Position numbers and translations under genes: made by a program
Source: Nakamurella flava
GTDB taxonomy: Bacteria > Actinomycetota > Actinomycetes > Mycobacteriales > Nakamurellaceae
Direction of reading: 5' to 3'
NCBI RefSeq assembly: GCF_005298075.1
Contig: NZ_SZZH01000001.1
Location: 2,170,001-2,234,000, forward strand
Length of the DNA: 64,000 nucleotides
Notes under the pieces: generated by a model
Told to the model about the DNA's origin: nothing
What the model saw: the letters and a program-made list of their open reading frames with translations, nothing else
The model's database searches: none
Shown: one piece after another, positions 1 to 8,012 of the stretch
Layout of the letters: each line of letters starts with the position of its first letter
Numbering within the stretch: the stretch's first letter is position 1

Positions 1-253
1 CGAACGACTGTCGGGCCCGTCGGGGGGTCAGCGCCGCCACGATGAACGCGGCGGCGCCCAGCAGGTTCGACTGGATCGTGAAGAAGCTGAAGAAGTTGCC
101 GACGCTGAAGTTCCTGGCCGCCGAGTTCGCGAACTGCGTCCCCACCGCGACCAGGACACCGGCGGCGACCAGCAGGCGGTAACCGGCCAGCAGTCGTGAC
201 CCCACGGTCGACGCGGCGCCCGAGTCCTGCACTGATCCGTCACGAAGAGCCAT
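1..253 (-). CDS. Pr6Pr-type integral membrane protein (5' part only)
   Basis: The first 84 codons of a leftward gene that runs off the window start. The ATG is at 253-251. After a short polar N-terminus come hydrophobic stretches around residues 22-40 and 60-75, with the segment NFFSFFTIQSN between them. That F-x-x-F/Y-F-T-x-Q-S-N pattern is typical of the Pr6Pr (FAR-17a/AIG1-like) membrane proteins of Actinobacteria, which have no established function. The motif is seen directly; the family name is from memory of the family pattern. No clear Shine-Dalgarno is seen before the ATG. The gene is divergent from the serine hydrolase at 395. Confidence 0.7.
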   Translation of the reverse strand, partial: MALRDGSVQDSGAASTVGSRLLAGYRLLVAAGVLVAVGTQFANSAARNFSVGNFFSFFTIQSNLLGAAAFIVAALTPRRARQSF

Positions 254-394
254 TCGCAGGATGCTAGATCCGAACCGGTCGGCGCGACCTGGCACACTCC
301 GGCGCGGGACGCCGACAGACGCGCGGCGAAATTCCCGCGCCTGCCGCCGGCCCTGCCGGGGCCGGCGGACAGTCGGACAGGATCGGGGCGACGA

Positions 395-1219
395 GTGGAT
401 CTGCAGGCGGCGACAGCGGACTGGGCGGTCGGGGCACGGGCGGTCGCCGTCATCGACCCGACCGGGGTGGTCGACCGGTTCGACAGCGCCGCCGACGGGA
501 CGACCGGCGCGCGGTACCGCTGGGCCTCGGTCACCAAGATCATCAGCGCCCTGACCGTGCTGGACGCCACGGTCGAGGGGGTGGTCTCGCTCGACGATCC
601 GGCCGGGCCCCCGGGGTCCACGCTGGCCCACCTGCTCAGCCACTCGTCGGGCCTGTCGATGGATTCCGATCGGGTACTGGCCGCGCCGGGCAGCCGGCGG
701 GTCTACTCCAACGCCGGCATCGACGCGGCGGCGCAGCACCTGGCCGATCGGACCGGCCGGCCGTTCGCCGCCGAACTGCAGGAGCGGGTGCTCGATCTGC
801 TGGAGATGTCCAGCACCGAACTCGACGGCCCACCGGCGCACGGCGCGGTCAGCGACCTCGACGACCTGGCCGCCCTGGCCGCCGAACTCCTGCACCCCCG
901 CCTGCTCATCCCCCAGGTGGTGCGGCTGGCGTCGACCATCGCCTTCCCCGGGCTGGCCGGAGTGCTGCCCGGCTACGGCCGGCAGACCCCGAACGACTGG
1001 GGTCTGGGCTGCGAGATCCGAGACGGCAAGGCCCCGCACTGGACGGCGGCGGAGAACTCGCCGCGAACCTTCGGGCATTTCGGCCAGTCGGGCAGCTTCC
1101 TGTGGGTCGACCCGGACGCCGAACTGGCCTGTGTCGGGCTGTCCGACACCGCCTTCGGACCGTGGGCGGTCGACGCCTGGCCGGTGTTCTCTTCGGCCGT
1201 CCTGCGCGAGTACGCCTGA
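395..1219 (+). CDS. Serine hydrolase, class C beta-lactamase / DD-peptidase-like
   Basis: A 274-residue protein of the penicillin-binding-protein/beta-lactamase class C superfamily. All three active-site elements are visible: S45-V-T-K48 (nucleophile and general base), Y104-S-N106, and H228-F-G-Q-S-G near the C-terminus, standing in for the usual KTG/HxG triad. The family includes esterases, DD-peptidases and amide hydrolases, so the substrate cannot be named. At 274 residues it is shorter than typical 350-400 aa members, and no signal peptide is visible, so a cytoplasmic esterase or peptidase role is likelier than cell-wall work. The GTG start at 395 is the first plausible one. It is followed by an independent VOC/regulator operon. 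Confidence 0.8.
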   Translation: MDLQAATADWAVGARAVAVIDPTGVVDRFDSAADGTTGARYRWASVTKIISALTVLDATVEGVVSLDDPAGPPGSTLAHLLSHSSGLSMDSDRVLAAPGSRRVYSNAGIDAAAQHLADRTGRPFAAELQERVLDLLEMSSTELDGPPAHGAVSDLDDLAALAAELLHPRLLIPQVVRLASTIAFPGLAGVLPGYGRQTPNDWGLGCEIRDGKAPHWTAAENSPRTFGHFGQSGSFLWVDPDAELACVGLSDTAFGPWAVDAWPVFSSAVLREYA

Positions 1220-1244
1220 CTCGCGACGGATCCTGGACGGCGGA

Positions 1245-1268
1245 ACAGGCAAGTAGTAACTTGCCTGT
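1245..1268. promoter_or_regulatory. Palindromic operator candidate upstream of the VOC/ArsR operon
   Basis: ACAGGCAAGT (1245-1254), a 4-nt spacer, then ACTTGCCTGT (1259-1268): a perfect 10-bp inverted repeat. It lies 30 bp before the VOC gene start and has no T-tract after it, so a repressor site is likelier than a terminator for the preceding gene. The obvious candidate ligand-responsive protein is the winged-helix regulator encoded second in this operon (inference). Confidence 0.6.
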
Positions 1269-1298
1269 GTTGACAGGACCGACGACAGGAGGACGGCC

Positions 1299-1685
1299 AT
1301 GCTGCGCATCGGAATCACCAGCGTCTTCGTCGACGATCAGGCCGAGGCCGAGCGGTTCTACACGGGCGTCCTGGGTTTCGAGATACGCCAGGACCTGCCC
1401 CTGGGGACCGATCGGTGGCTGACCGTGGCCCCGCCCGGACGACCGGAGATCGAGTTGCTGCTCGAACCGGCCCACCATCCGGCGGTCAAGCCGTACCGCG
1501 ACGCCCTCGCCGCCGACGGCATCCCGCTGCTCATGCTGTTCAGCGACGACGTGCGGGCCGAGGTCGATCGTCTGGAACGGGCCGGGGTGCACTTCACCCA
1601 GCCGCCGCAGGCCATGGGCGACGTCACCACCGCGGTCTTCGACGACACCTGCGGCAACCTGGTCGTCCTGGTGCAGCAGTCCTGA
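1299..1685 (+). CDS. VOC-superfamily protein (glyoxalase/bleomycin-resistance fold)
   Basis: A 128-residue protein of the vicinal-oxygen-chelate fold. It has two beta-alpha-beta-beta-beta halves: an N-terminal strand ending in VDDQAEAERFYTGVLGFE, and a C-terminal half ending in TAVFDDTCGNLVVLVQ, where family members usually carry a metal-binding Glu or Asp. Members isomerise glyoxals, bind or modify antibiotics, or act as dioxygenases; the substrate here is unknown. A strong AGGAGG Shine-Dalgarno sits 7-8 nt before the ATG. The ArsR-type regulator starts 41 bp downstream on the same strand, and a 24-bp palindrome precedes the gene. This is a typical small inducible detoxification unit (inference). 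Confidence 0.85.
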   Translation: MLRIGITSVFVDDQAEAERFYTGVLGFEIRQDLPLGTDRWLTVAPPGRPEIELLLEPAHHPAVKPYRDALAADGIPLLMLFSDDVRAEVDRLERAGVHFTQPPQAMGDVTTAVFDDTCGNLVVLVQQS

Positions 1686-1726
1686 GCGGTCGGCCCGGCC
1701 GCCCGTCGGCGACCGCACCACCGACC

Positions 1727-2023
1727 GTGTACGACGCGCTGGCCCACCGGGTGCGGCGGGCCGTCCTGGACGCGCTGGTCGAGCGGGACGGGCAGACGCT
1801 GTTCGAGCTGACGACGCGCCTGGTCACCGACGGGGTCACCACCGGCAGCCGTCAGGCCATCACCCAGCACCTCGACGTCCTGGAGCAGACCGGACTGCTC
1901 CGCATCGAGCGGGTCGGTCGGCAGCGGATCCACCGGGTGGATCTGACCGGACTACGGGACATCTGCGAACGCTGGCGGCTGCACCCCGGTCCGCCGGACG
2001 CCGACCAGGCCGGCTCACGCTGA
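1727..2023 (+). CDS. ArsR-type winged-helix transcriptional regulator
   Basis: About 98 residues from a GTG at 1727, giving the typical ArsR opening in which a hydrophobic stretch (YDALAHRVRRAVLDAL) precedes the helix-turn-helix. The recognition-helix region GSRQAITQHLDVLEQTGLL is the classic HTH_20/HTH_5 segment, followed by a wing (RIERVGRQRIHRVD). There is no ArsR-type CxC metal site, so it is not a canonical arsenic or cadmium sensor. It is the second gene of the VOC operon, and the palindrome at 1245-1268 is the probable operator, making it autoregulatory. The reading frame is open further upstream into the VOC gene, but that part does not look like protein. Confidence 0.8.
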   Translation: MYDALAHRVRRAVLDALVERDGQTLFELTTRLVTDGVTTGSRQAITQHLDVLEQTGLLRIERVGRQRIHRVDLTGLRDICERWRLHPGPPDADQAGSR

Positions 2024-2161
2024 TCTTCGGCGCCGACGACGGGGCGGGACGGCGTGTCACCGCATCATGACCAGCGTCGGCGGCGGTGATCGGCGTCAGC
2101 GGCTTCGGCGTTCCGAAGCTGACAGGCCCCGACTGTCGGTGGCGACCGCCAAGATGGCGGG

Positions 2162-3754
2162 ATGCAACTGCAGACCCTGGTGCAGACCTGGCGGGAGTTG
2201 TCCGCCACCCGGTCCCGGATCGCCAAGCGGGATCGGCTGGCCGCGGTCATCGGCGCGGCCGAACCGGCCGAGATCGCCCTGGTGGTGACCTACCTGTCCG
2301 GGACCCTGCGGCAACGCCGCACCGGGGTCGGCTGGGCGGCGCTCAGCGACGTGCCCGACCCGGCGGTCGAGCCGTCGCTGACGGTGGCCGAGGTGGATGC
2401 CGCGTTCGCGGCGATGGCCGAGCTGGCCGGCAGCGGTTCGGTCGCCCGGCGGGCGGCGGCGGTGGCGGAGCTCTGGGGGCGGGCCACCGCGGACGAGCAG
2501 GGTTTCCTGCGCGGCCTGGCGTTCGACGAGCTGCGCCAGGGTGCCCTGGTGGCGCTCGTGCAGGACGGTCTGGCGCAGGCGTTCACGGTGCCGGTGGCCG
2601 CGGTGCAGCGGGCGTCGATGCTGCTCGGCTCCACCCCGGCCGCCGCGGAACTGCTGGCCACGCAGGGGCTGCCGGGTCTGGAGTCGGTCCGGCTGACCGT
2701 GGGCATCCCGATCTCCCCCATGCTGGCCGCCGCGGCCCCCGACCCGGCCGCCGCGCTGGACAAGGTCGGCCGGCCGGCGTTCGCCGACGTCAAACTGGAC
2801 GGCATCCGGGTGCAGGTCCACCATGGCCCCCATGGGACCCGGGTGTTCTCCCGCAGCCTGGACGACATCACCGACCGGGTGCCCGGGATCGTCGCGGCGG
2901 TCGCCGGTCTCGGCGTCGACACCGCCGTGCTGGACGGCGAGGCCATCGCGTCGGGACCGGACGGCCGGCCCTTGGCCTTTCAGGAGATCTCGTCCCGAGC
3001 GGCCACCCGGGCCGCCGGCCGGGGTTCCCGGACGGCCGCCGCACCGGCCGTCGACGAAGTCGAGAACCATCTGCAGCTGCGGTGTTTCGACGTGCTGCAC
3101 CTCGACGGCCGGGACCTGCTGGACGAGCCGTTGACCGTCCGGGCTGAGATCGCCGAGCAGTTGCTACCGCCCGCCCTGCGGGTCGACCGGCACCTGCTGC
3201 CGGACGGTGTGGACGACGCGGAGTCGCTGGCCGAGTTGGAGCGGGTGTTCCGGGGGGCCGTGGCCGACGGCTTCGAGGGCCTGGTGGTCAAGAGGGCCGC
3301 GGCCGGCTACGCAGCCGGGCGGCGGGACGCCGGTTGGGTCAAGGTCAAGCCCCGGCACACCCTGGACCTCGCGGTGATCGCCGCCGAATGGGGCTACGGC
3401 CGGCGGCAGGGCTGGCTGTCCAACATCCACCTGGCCGCGCGCGACGCCGACACCGGCGAGCTCGTCATGCTGGGCAAGACGTTCAAGGGCATGACCGACG
3501 CGATGCTCGCCTGGCAGACCGAGCAGTTCCAGGCCCGGGAGGTGCGGCGCACCCGGTCGACGGTGTTCGTCGACCCGCCGCTGGTCGCCGAGATCGCGAT
3601 CGACGGCCTGCAGCGGTCCACCCGCTATCCCGGCGGGGTCGCCCTGCGATTCGCCCGGGTGCTGCGGTACCGGGACGACAAGACGCCCGACGAGGTCGAC
3701 ACCCTGCAGACGGTGCGCGCCATCGGCGGTCCGCTGCTGGCCGCGGACGGCTGA
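2162..3754 (+). CDS. ligB: ATP-dependent DNA ligase (LigB-like)
   Basis: A 530-residue ATP-dependent DNA ligase that seals nicks via a ligase-AMP intermediate. An N-terminal DNA-binding region (1-190) is followed by the nucleotidyltransferase core. Motif I is K211-L-D-G-I-R (adenylated lysine K211), motif III/IIIa is VLDGEAIA near 257, motif IV is F-E-G-L-V-V-K377, and motif V is W-V-K-V-K (about 392-396). A C-terminal OB domain ends at about 520. Length and architecture match the mycobacterial LigB family rather than LigD or LigC. No Ku or polymerase domain is nearby, so a nick-sealing or repair role is expected. The start may be leaderless (CAAGAT, 6 nt, ATG). Confidence 0.9.
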   Translation: MQLQTLVQTWRELSATRSRIAKRDRLAAVIGAAEPAEIALVVTYLSGTLRQRRTGVGWAALSDVPDPAVEPSLTVAEVDAAFAAMAELAGSGSVARRAAAVAELWGRATADEQGFLRGLAFDELRQGALVALVQDGLAQAFTVPVAAVQRASMLLGSTPAAAELLATQGLPGLESVRLTVGIPISPMLAAAAPDPAAALDKVGRPAFADVKLDGIRVQVHHGPHGTRVFSRSLDDITDRVPGIVAAVAGLGVDTAVLDGEAIASGPDGRPLAFQEISSRAATRAAGRGSRTAAAPAVDEVENHLQLRCFDVLHLDGRDLLDEPLTVRAEIAEQLLPPALRVDRHLLPDGVDDAESLAELERVFRGAVADGFEGLVVKRAAAGYAAGRRDAGWVKVKPRHTLDLAVIAAEWGYGRRQGWLSNIHLAARDADTGELVMLGKTFKGMTDAMLAWQTEQFQAREVRRTRSTVFVDPPLVAEIAIDGLQRSTRYPGGVALRFARVLRYRDDKTPDEVDTLQTVRAIGGPLLAADG

Positions 3755-3828
3755 CCGCCGTCCCCGGAGCGCTCGGGCACCCACCGATCGGCGGCATCCA
3801 CCGCCGACCGCAGCTGCCCGGGCGCCGC

Positions 3829-4866
3829 TCAGCCGGCAGGCCCCGGGAACGGCGGGGCGGTGGAACTCCGCACCACCAGGCGCGGGGCGACGACCTGCTC
3901 ACGGGGGCCGGGGCGAGCGCCGTCCGGATCACCGTCGAGTCGGTCGGCCAACCGGTCGACGGCCAGATCGGCCAACCGGTCGGTGTCCTGGGCCACGCTG
4001 CTCAGGTCGACCGCGGACAGCCGGGCCAGGCTGCTGTCGTCGAACCCGACGACGCTGATCTCCCCCGGAACATCGACCCCGGCCCGGCGCAGCGCATCCA
4101 GCAGACCGAACGCGCAGCGGTCGTTGAAGACGGCGACGGCGGTCGGCCGGGGCCGCAGCGCCAGCAGCGCCCGCCCGGCCTCTTCACCGTCCTGGGCTCC
4201 GAGACCGCCTGGCAGCAAAACCAAGTGATCGGTCAGCCCGTGCGCGGCCATCGCCTCGGCGTAACCGCGTCGGCGGTCGGCCGCACCGGCCGCCCGGCCC
4301 CCGTCGGCGTGCGCGATGCGCCGGTGACCGAGGGCAACCAGATGGTCGACCGCGTCCCGCAGTCCCTCGGCGTCCGCCGTGCGGACGACGTCGACCTCGG
4401 CGGAGCGGACGGCGCGGGCGACCGACACGAGGGGGATCTGAGCCCCCAGGTCGGCCAGTCGAGCGGTGGTGGCGCGGGAACCCAGCAGCACCAGCCCCTC
4501 GCAGCGGTCGCGGAGCAGATCGTCCACCGCCCGTTCCTCCGAACGGCGCCCGGTGACGGCGCTCAACGTCAGGTCGTAGCCCCGCCGCTCGGCCGCCTGG
4601 TACAGACCGCCCACCAGGTCGGCGTGGAACGGCTGCTCCACCTCGAAGACGACGCCCAGCAGCCGGGACCGGGCGCTGCGCAGCCGGCGCGCGCCGGCGT
4701 CCGGGCGGTAGCCGATCTCGTCGGCCACCCGGCGCACCCGCTCCCGGGTGGCGGCACCGGCGCCGGGCGCGTCCCGCATGACGATCGACACCAGGGCGAC
4801 CGACACCCCCGCCGCGGCCGCGACATCGGCCAGGGTGGGCCGGCGGCCGGCGGGCGGGACGGTCAT
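3829..4866 (-). CDS. LacI-family transcriptional repressor
   Basis: A 345-residue LacI/GalR regulator. The N-terminal HTH (TLADVAAAAGVSVALVSIV) and hinge helix are at about 10-62, then a periplasmic-binding-protein-like sugar domain containing LLGVVF, VLLGS and the late VVGFDDSSLA segment. It is divergent from the dehydrogenase/isomerase pair at 4993-6839. The shared intergenic region carries two copies of TAGAACGTTCTA, the expected symmetrical LacI-family operator. The obvious model is repression of the divergent pair, and of itself, relieved by a sugar or polyol linked to that pathway (inference). It ends facing the ligase gene; a small hairpin at 3789-3806 (CGGCGG/CCGCCG) lies between them. 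Confidence 0.9.
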   Translation of the reverse strand: MTVPPAGRRPTLADVAAAAGVSVALVSIVMRDAPGAGAATRERVRRVADEIGYRPDAGARRLRSARSRLLGVVFEVEQPFHADLVGGLYQAAERRGYDLTLSAVTGRRSEERAVDDLLRDRCEGLVLLGSRATTARLADLGAQIPLVSVARAVRSAEVDVVRTADAEGLRDAVDHLVALGHRRIAHADGGRAAGAADRRRGYAEAMAAHGLTDHLVLLPGGLGAQDGEEAGRALLALRPRPTAVAVFNDRCAFGLLDALRRAGVDVPGEISVVGFDDSSLARLSAVDLSSVAQDTDRLADLAVDRLADRLDGDPDGARPGPREQVVAPRLVVRSSTAPPFPGPAG

Positions 4867-4891
4867 GCGGCCGATGGTAGCGCGACGGAAC

Positions 4892-4903
4892 TAGAACGTT
4901 CTA
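4892..4903. promoter_or_regulatory. LacI-type operator O1
   Basis: TAGAACGTTCTA, a perfect 12-bp palindrome, 26 bp upstream of the LacI gene start. It is identical to O2 67 bp away. Its position suits repression of the leftward lacI-type gene and possible looping with O2. Confidence 0.8.
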
Positions 4904-4914
4904 TGCGAGACCGC

Positions 4915-4943
4915 TTGACGCGCCGGGCGACCCGGCCCATGCT
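4915..4943 (+). promoter_or_regulatory. Candidate promoter of the dehydrogenase/isomerase operon
   Basis: TTGACG at 4915-4920 and CATGCT at 4938-4943, spaced 17 bp. It lies between the two operators, so O2 would cover the start of transcription. The -35 is good and the -10 is weak. Confidence 0.5.
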
Positions 4944-4958
4944 GATGGTCGGACCGAC

Positions 4959-4970
4959 TAGAACGTTCTA
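4959..4970. promoter_or_regulatory. LacI-type operator O2
   Basis: A second exact copy of TAGAACGTTCTA, 22 bp before the ATG at 4993 and 67 bp (start to start) from O1. It lies downstream of the candidate promoter, where a bound repressor would block initiation or elongation. Confidence 0.8.
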
Positions 4971-4992
4971 CAAGTGACACACAGGAGTGGAC

Positions 4993-6057
4993 ATGACGAA
5001 CCCCGTACGGGTCGCGCTCATCGGATCCGGGCGCATGGGCTCCTTCCACGGACGCACCCTGGCCCAGCGGCTGCCCGGGGTGCACCTCGCGGTCATCGCC
5101 GACCCGGCCCCGGGCGCGGCCGGGAAGCTCGCCGCCGAGCTCGCCGTCGACCCGGCGCCCGCGGCCCGCGCCGTGACCGACCCGGCCGAGGTCTTCGCCG
5201 ACCCCGATGTCGACGCCGTCGTCATCGCCGCGCCGGCCCGCTTCCATACCGACCTCGTCGTCGCCGCCGCGGCGGCCGGCAAGGACACCTTCTGCGAGAA
5301 GCCCATGGCCCTGTCGCTGGCCGACGCCGACCGTGCGCTCGCCGCGGTCCGCGATGCCGGCACCCTGTTGCAGATCGGGTTCAACCGCCGCTTCGCCGCC
5401 GACTGGCACGCCGCCCGCGGCCTGCTGGACTCCGGAGACCTGGGCACGCCGCGCCAGATCCGTTCGCTGACCAGGGATCCCGGCGGGTTCGACCCGTCCC
5501 GGGTCGCCCCGGGCACCATCTTCAACGAGACCCTCATCCACGACTTCGACACGCTGCGGTACCTCAACCCCGGCGCCCGGGCGGTCCGCGTCTTCGCGAC
5601 CGCCACCGCCACGGTGGAACCGGACTGGCGCGACCGCGGCCTGCAGGACACCGCGACGGTGCTGGTCGAGTTCGACAACGGCGCCGTCGGCATCGCCGAG
5701 GCCTGCTTCGAGGCCGCCTACGGCTACGACGTCCGCGGGGAACTGTTCGCCGCCGGCGGCATGGCGACGATGGGCGACGGCCGGTCGACCGGTCTGGTGT
5801 TCTCGCACACCGGTGGCCGGTCCGTGTCCACCGCCCGCAGCGACCAGGAACTGCTCGACGCCGCCTACGTGGCCGAATTGGCCGCCTTCACCGCCGCCGT
5901 CCGCCGCCGGGCCGCCGCCCCCGGAGCCGAGCGCAATCCGGCGATCGCCGACGGCACCGACGCCCGGGCCGCGCTCGAGATCGCCCTGGCCGCCGCGGAA
6001 TCCGTCCGCACCGGCCGCGCGGTCCGCCTCGACGGAGTGACCGGAGCCGGCGCATGA
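4993..6057 (+). CDS. Gfo/Idh/MocA oxidoreductase, inositol 2-dehydrogenase-like
   Basis: A 354-residue NAD(P)-dependent sugar or polyol dehydrogenase. The Rossmann motif is G11-S-G-R-M-G, the family C-E-K-P motif (K103) follows, then G-F-N-R-R-F (129-134) and N-E-T-L-I-H183-D-F-D. The G-F-N-R-R-F and I-H-D-F-D segments are typical of IolG-type inositol 2-dehydrogenases. In those the residue four before the active-site His is usually Asp; here it is Glu179, so the exact substrate is uncertain. The start is ATG 4993 rather than GTG 4987, because AGGAG overlaps the GTG. The stop overlaps the next start (ATGA), so the two are co-translated under LacI control. Confidence 0.85.
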   Translation: MTNPVRVALIGSGRMGSFHGRTLAQRLPGVHLAVIADPAPGAAGKLAAELAVDPAPAARAVTDPAEVFADPDVDAVVIAAPARFHTDLVVAAAAAGKDTFCEKPMALSLADADRALAAVRDAGTLLQIGFNRRFAADWHAARGLLDSGDLGTPRQIRSLTRDPGGFDPSRVAPGTIFNETLIHDFDTLRYLNPGARAVRVFATATATVEPDWRDRGLQDTATVLVEFDNGAVGIAEACFEAAYGYDVRGELFAAGGMATMGDGRSTGLVFSHTGGRSVSTARSDQELLDAAYVAELAAFTAAVRRRAAAPGAERNPAIADGTDARAALEIALAAAESVRTGRAVRLDGVTGAGA

Positions 6058-6839
6058 GCGACTACCGGTTGGCCGTCTCGGCCGAGATGATCTACGTCGA
6101 CCTGCCCTTCGTCGAGCGGGTGCGCCGGCTGCACGAGCGCGGGTTCGAGGTCGAGATCTGGGACTGGACGGTCAGGGACGTCCCCGCCCTGGCGCGGCTG
6201 GCCGAGCAGGGCGTCGTGTTCTCCTCGATGACCGGGTACGTCACCGGTCGGCTCGCCGATCGGGAGGGGGCCGACGAGCTGCTGCGCACCGCCGAGCAGT
6301 CGCTGGCCGTGGCCGAGCAGCTGAACTGCCCCCGGCTGAACCTGCACGGCACCGGGCTGGACGACCGGGGACTGCCGGTCCGGCCCGCCAGCGCCGTGAC
6401 CCCGCAGATGTGGCTGACGGCCGCCCGGACCCTGGACCGGGTGGCCGCGCTGGGCGAACGCGCCGGACGGGTCTTCATGTTGGAGAACCTCAACACCGCG
6501 GTCGATCACCCGGGCACCCCGTTCGCCACCGCGGCGGACACCCTGGCGCTGGTGCAGCACGTCGACAACCCGCATCTGCGACTCAATCTCGACCTCTACC
6601 ACGCTCAGATCGGCGAGGGGAACCTGGTCGAGCTGACCGAGCGGGCTCTGCCGTGGGTCGGCGAGATCCAGGTGGCCGACGTCCCCGGGCGCTGCGAGCC
6701 GGGCACCGGCGAGATCCACTACCCGGCGGTCGCGGCCGCCCTGCGCCGACACGGCTACACCGGGGTGGTCGGGCTGGAGGGCTGGGCGTCCGGCGATCCG
6801 GACCTGGCCCTGGACCGCTTCCGGGCGGCCTTCGCCTGA
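6054..6839 (+). CDS. Hydroxypyruvate isomerase-family TIM-barrel protein
   Basis: A 261-residue AP-endonuclease-2-type TIM barrel. The Hyi-family signatures are clear: MLENLNTAVDHPG, LDLYHAQIGEGN, EIQVADVPGRCEPGTGEIHY and VGLEGW carry the metal ligands and catalytic glutamates. Known relatives isomerise hydroxypyruvate/tartronate semialdehyde or epimerise keto-sugars such as 2-keto-myo-inositol. Pairing with an inositol-dehydrogenase-like enzyme suggests the isomerase acts on the dehydrogenase's keto product (inference). Its ATG overlaps the upstream stop by four bases. No transporter or further catabolic enzyme is present in this operon. Confidence 0.85.
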   Translation: MSDYRLAVSAEMIYVDLPFVERVRRLHERGFEVEIWDWTVRDVPALARLAEQGVVFSSMTGYVTGRLADREGADELLRTAEQSLAVAEQLNCPRLNLHGTGLDDRGLPVRPASAVTPQMWLTAARTLDRVAALGERAGRVFMLENLNTAVDHPGTPFATAADTLALVQHVDNPHLRLNLDLYHAQIGEGNLVELTERALPWVGEIQVADVPGRCEPGTGEIHYPAVAAALRRHGYTGVVGLEGWASGDPDLALDRFRAAFA

Positions 6840-6840
6840 G

Positions 6841-6884
6841 CCGCCCGTCCTGGACGACCCGGCGCGGCGTCCGGGACGGGGCGG
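6841..6884. terminator. Hairpin between convergent genes
   Basis: An imperfect stem of about 15 bp (6841-6855 with 6869-6884; CCGCCC and GTCC-GGAC blocks) between the isomerase and the leftward response-regulator operon. There is no T-tract; it probably serves both directions. Confidence 0.55.
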
Positions 6885-6888
6885 TCGC

Positions 6889-7320
6889 TCAGACGGACCC
6901 GGGAACGCGACCGGTGCTCGCCTCGTCCAGCGCCTGGATGAGCGGGCGGAGCCGGCCGGTCTTGAGCACGAACCGGTCGGCGCCGGCGGCCAGCATGTCG
7001 TCCCGGACCTGGGGACGGCTCTGACCGGAATAGACCAGGATGAAGAGCCCGGGCCAGCGGGTCCGCAGGGTGCGCGTGATGTCGGGGCCGCCGCCGGGCA
7101 TGTTGACGTCCAGGATGAGCAGGTCGGGGCGGTGCCGGTCCACCTGCTGCAGGCAGCTCTCGGCGTCCTCGGCCTCGGCGACCAACCGGAACTGTGGGTG
7201 TCCCCGCAGGACCAGACCGATGGCGTCGCGGAGCTCCGCGCGGTCGTCGCAGATCACCACCCGGCACCGGGGCCGGGTTTCGTCGGGGTCGTGCTCACCG
7301 GCCGAACCCGCGCCGGACAT
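6889..7320 (-). CDS. Receiver-only response regulator
   Basis: A 143-residue CheY-type receiver with no output domain. It has the acidic pair C-D25-D26, the phosphoacceptor in LLIL-D71-VNMPGG, the Thr/Ser position in VYSG and the conserved lysine in VLKTG, so all phosphotransfer residues are present. It is the third gene of a leftward operon after the kinase and a LuxR-type regulator; its ATG overlaps the previous stop by one base. A receiver without output next to a full regulator usually acts as a phosphate sink, a competing acceptor or a protein-protein signalling partner (inference). Confidence 0.85.
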   Translation of the reverse strand: MSGAGSAGEHDPDETRPRCRVVICDDRAELRDAIGLVLRGHPQFRLVAEAEDAESCLQQVDRHRPDLLILDVNMPGGGPDITRTLRTRWPGLFILVYSGQSRPQVRDDMLAAGADRFVLKTGRLRPLIQALDEASTGRVPGSV

Positions 7321-8012
7321 CAGGTGCCGACCATGATCTTCTCGCGGGTCGCGATGGCGACGGCTTCCAGGCGGCTGTGGGCGCCCAACTTGGTCATGAT
7401 CGACTGCACGTGGTTGCGAGCGGTGGCCGGTGAGACCACCAGTGCGCGGGCCAGCGCCGCGGTGCTCTTGCCGTCGATCAGCAGTTGCAGGACCTCCCGC
7501 TCCCGGGCGGTGAGGTCGTCGCCCAGACGCTTCCCCCGCTGGGCCAGCCGCGGCATCAGGCGGCGCAGGGTGTCCGCGGTGATGACGGCCTCGTTGTTGG
7601 CCGCGGCCCGCACCGCCCGGACCAGGCTCGCGGCCCGGTCACCCTTGGGGATGAAGCCGGCGGCCCCGCCCTCGATGGCGCGGGTGAGGACCTCGTCGTT
7701 GTCGACGGCCGTCATCAACAGGACCTTGGTGCGCGGACTGAGGCTGAGCATGGCGGGCAGCACGTCGGTGCCCAGACCGTCGGGCAGGCGCTGGTCCAGG
7801 ACGAGGACGTCGGGACGATGGCGCTGCACGGCGGCGAAACCGTTGGCGCAGCTCCCGGCGATCTCCACGACCTCCATGTCGTCGTAGGCGTCGAGGGCCG
7901 CCGCCACCGAATCCGCGACCAGCAGATGGTCGTCGACGATGACCACCTTGATCGGCGACGTCCGCACCGTTTCCGTCGAGCCGGCGAGGATGCCGCCCGC
8001 GCGTTCAGTCAT
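7320..8012 (-). CDS. LuxR/NarL-type response regulator
   Basis: A 230-residue two-domain regulator. The receiver (about 20-140) has IVDDH, the phosphoacceptor in VLVL-D73-QRLPDG, and a T and K at the usual positions. The C-terminal HTH (about 160-225) has LTAREREVLQLLIDGKSTAALA and VSPATARNHVQSIMTKLGAHSR, a textbook LuxR domain that binds DNA as a dimer. It overlaps the kinase gene upstream by four bases (ATGA) and is its cognate partner. Target promoters are unknown; the nearest divergent promoter is that of the polysaccharide locus at 10,681. Confidence 0.9.
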   Translation of the reverse strand: MTERAGGILAGSTETVRTSPIKVVIVDDHLLVADSVAAALDAYDDMEVVEIAGSCANGFAAVQRHRPDVLVLDQRLPDGLGTDVLPAMLSLSPRTKVLLMTAVDNDEVLTRAIEGGAAGFIPKGDRAASLVRAVRAAANNEAVITADTLRRLMPRLAQRGKRLGDDLTAREREVLQLLIDGKSTAALARALVVSPATARNHVQSIMTKLGAHSRLEAVAIATREKIMVGT

